Shown piece by piece: positions 61,293 to 64,000 of a DNA stretch of 64,000 nt. How positions within the stretch are numbered: position 1 is the first letter of the stretch; each line of letters opens with the position of its first letter. The position numbers and the translations under genes were made by a program. The notes beneath the pieces are model-generated. The model saw only the letters and a program-made list of their open reading frames with translations, ran no database searches and was not told where the DNA came from. Origin of the DNA: Sclerodactyla briareus (lineage: Eukaryota; Echinodermata; Holothuroidea; Dendrochirotida; Sclerodactylidae); assembly GCA_026419785.1 (NCBI GenBank), contig JAODTK010005672.1, positions 233,394-297,393 on the forward strand, read 5' to 3'.

Positions 61293-64000
61293 CTGGATAG
61301 CAAAAGATAATGAGTGGGGTTAGTATTAATCAAACACGTAGATCCTGATTCATACACGCACGAAAAGGCAAATATGGGGAATACTAAAATAATACAGCAC
61401 GCATGAATCCACAATTGAAATAAAAACATTCCATCTTATGAGTGTTGAGGACTGCCCTCTCACCCATCGTCTGCCCTCCCTCTTTTTCTAACGGAGGTGT
61501 AACCCTCCTTAGTATGACACCATCCCCTCTGGTTCACAACTGGGTGGGTATCGTGTGAGAAATTATCAGCTGTCAGAAGATCTTCCGAGACTAAATGTCC
61601 ACAAGGAGATGATATTGAGGCTGGAAGGATAATAGCTAGGGGAGGGGGGGTGGAGGGAGTAAGGTGAGTGTCCTTGATGTAAGTTATACCCCCCTCTCCT
61701 GTCCCCCCCCTCCAGTGTCCTCCCCCTCTGCTCCTTTATCACTAGACCAGAATCCTTATCTGCCCCATGAATGTCACTATCAGATTCACAAACCACCCAC
61801 TTCCTGTTCTCCATTCTCTTTTTGGAATACACTCTTGAATAAGCCTTATATTCTCAAGCAGCAATAATAGGCAACTGTATTTATGACACAAATATACCGT
61901 GGCCAGAATACCATACTATTAGTAATAGGGCACAAGTTCATTACAACGTTTCATATTGGTGAAAACCGTGATTCCTTTGTTTGCTCCGTGCGTTTAATTA
62001 GACTACGCTGCAGTTCTGCCAAAGACGCGACACAAGCAGGCAGGACAAAAGTAATCGCCACAGGGCAAAGAGTATGCTTTGCAGACTAGTGCAATAAATC
62101 ATATCTTCCAATTCTTAAGAACGTTTCACAGAGGGCCGCTCTGCTGAAAGAAGTATTTCTCTTGTCAACTTTTATAATGTTCAAATGATCGCTGCAATGC
62201 ACTGTAATTCCTAGACTTCCTTCATCATCTGTTTCAAATATTTTCATTGCATACATGGGTGGGGGAGGGAGGTCGAAGCATGCACCAGCTACGGGGGGGG
62301 GGGGGGGGGGGGGGAGGGGGGGGAGGGACAGTCCAGAGTCGGTTTGAAAATCCCATTGTTAAAAAAATGAACAAACAGAAGGTCTCATGGAGTCACTCCC
62401 TCACATGGACCCCTCTTCCAGGATGGGATTACTAACCCATGGTTGTGCCGTGGCTACATCACGGGGGGGGGAAAATTGACAGACATACCAACACATCTCT
62501 ATTGTATGTGTATCTATGGTGAAGACTATAGAGCAGCACCTGCCCCATTCATTTAGCTGTACAATAGCTAAGGCGTGTGATAAGTATTTTTTCTTTAGTG
62601 CCTCTATGGCCGGTTTAGAAGGTACTACTAGTACGTTGATATTGAGGGGTTGCCCTGATCCCCTAAAAAACCCCACTCACATGATTTTATTAAAATCCAA
62701 CAAAGTTTGGGAAATTGCAAATTGGCCAAATCTGTCATGGCAACCTCAAAATTCCTCCACTTGTGTCGGAGCTACATGTAGTCTACATCTACCAAGTTTT
62801 GGCTCAATTGACAGGTTTTGAGAACCGCAAAATTGACCTAAAAATACCTTCACTTTGGATAGGACCGATGTAGCCTACAGGCTACACCTAACAAGTTCAG
62901 TTGCAATCAGCCAAACTTTCGAATTAACTAGCCCAAAAAAAAGGCAGTCCCTAGCCAGTGGCGCTGCCTACTTTCGAACTCATCCGAGAATCACTATGGC
63001 AGACACTTGGTCAAGTTTCAGACCCAATCAGACAAAGTATTTAAGAGTTATTGCACTAAAACAGATAACTTCAGCAAACGCGGAGGGGGGATGTCAAAAT
63101 AATCCCCCAGAGTGGGGATATAACAACAACTTCTGTGACATTTCACCGCCCATCGTACAGCTGTTGAAAAGCCACCATGCACTTGACACTTACCGCCAGA
63201 TTAAGCCTCACACGTGGACACGAGTACACAAGTAGCACCAAACCAAGTTTTCATAATTACGATGGAAGCAGTTGGGAAAATTCTTGACCATAACCACTAA
63301 TGGGATCAACGAGACAGTAGATCAGTAGCCAACCAACGTACAATTACCCGACCGACATTCTAGAGATTGCCTAATACCAGGCACTGTGCATAAGGTTATT
63401 TGATTAGGCCGTATGTGATATACGGGCCTCCTCTACTCCAGCTCTCAAGCGATGTGATGTTACCTAAAAGGTACTAAAACTCAGACAGCACGTGGATGAG
63501 GGATGGAACAGACCAAATTACATTCATGTGGAGAACTCTCTTAACCATACGATCCCGCTCTATACAAATGCATAATATATAATTCCATCACACAACCCAC
63601 TGGGAACAAAACAGAACTCTTTTTGTCCTGCCAATCAAATCAAAAGGAGCAAATACACTGAAACCGTCTGCTCTCTGGGAAGTATGGCGGCTTGATACCA
63701 GTGGTAATACATTAAGGTGGATTTCCCAAAAGGAAGATTTTAGCACGGATCACGGCGGTCGGTTTGATGAAATGCGAGCGTTAGTTGAGTCAGCGAGCAG
63801 TGTGTCCGTGGGAGGTGGACTGGGCAGTAACATCTGTTGATGACTAACACAGTGATGGACTGATATTAAGAGAGGGAAAGGTAATTAAATTATTACTCGA
63901 CTGAATAAACATCAAAAACCAGAAACGAAAATGTAATATGGCACAAAAATCCAATATTTCAAGAAACCAGAGCAAAATTATAAGGGGGGGGGGCCTGAGG
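61293..64000. other. Non-coding, G22 tract at 62293-62314 and a dispersed repeat at 62.7-63.1 kb
   Basis: The stretch at 62700-63090 contains GCAAATTGGCCAAA, CATCTACCAAGTTTTGGC and CCGCAAAATTGACC, related to the family at 54.5-59 kb. I see no exon. Confidence 0.4.

Overview
This window is eukaryotic nuclear DNA. Genes are in short pieces bounded by good splice sites, there are no bacterial-style gene blocks, and most of the sequence is intron, satellite and dispersed repeat. Very long poly-G/poly-C tracts, a ~310 bp satellite with GGTCA-rich segments, foldback elements and a C-type lectin receptor gene with stalk exons suggest a marine invertebrate. I favour a deuterostome (lancelet, hemichordate or echinoderm), but that is inference from repeat style and gene family.

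Left part (1-14 kb, + strand): remains of a C-type lectin gene. A second-half C-type lectin-like domain (CTLD) exon lies at 1783-1914 and its likely last exon starts at 2494. A second CTLD is split over 3123-3372 and 4215-~4390. Between the two domains, the 3' splice site and first exon segment of the second CTLD occur in three tandem copies, two of them degenerate. Thr/Pro-rich and Ser-rich exons at 11206 and 13150 would make a mucin-like stalk. All CTLD exons carry one-base frameshifts or an in-frame stop, so this is either a decaying gene or a consensus with many indel errors.

Repeat core (3.5-30 kb): a 39 bp minisatellite (3.56-4.08 kb), a (TG)n-bounded tandem duplication (5.1-5.75 kb), a complex ~310 bp satellite array (6.96-9.0 kb) with relatives at 18.4, 20.4 (inverted), 23.1 and 27.6-28.95 kb, a 428 bp foldback element (13.57 kb), GGGGGGACAT-type hairpin elements (14.36 and 22.58 kb) and a ~200 bp satellite (15.2-16.1 kb) with an inverted relative at 19.1 kb.

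Right part (36-61 kb, - strand): a large Ser/Arg-rich exon with the probable C-terminus of a protein lies at 36798-38484. A proline-rich exon with two PPxY motifs lies at 60985-61292. They share a strand and may belong to one gene with introns of tens of kb, but I cannot join them. I recognise neither. The rest of 30-64 kb looks like intron and intergenic DNA with local duplications, a tRNA-like SINE head, a ~95 bp tandem repeat (59.45-59.83 kb) and a dispersed repeat family.
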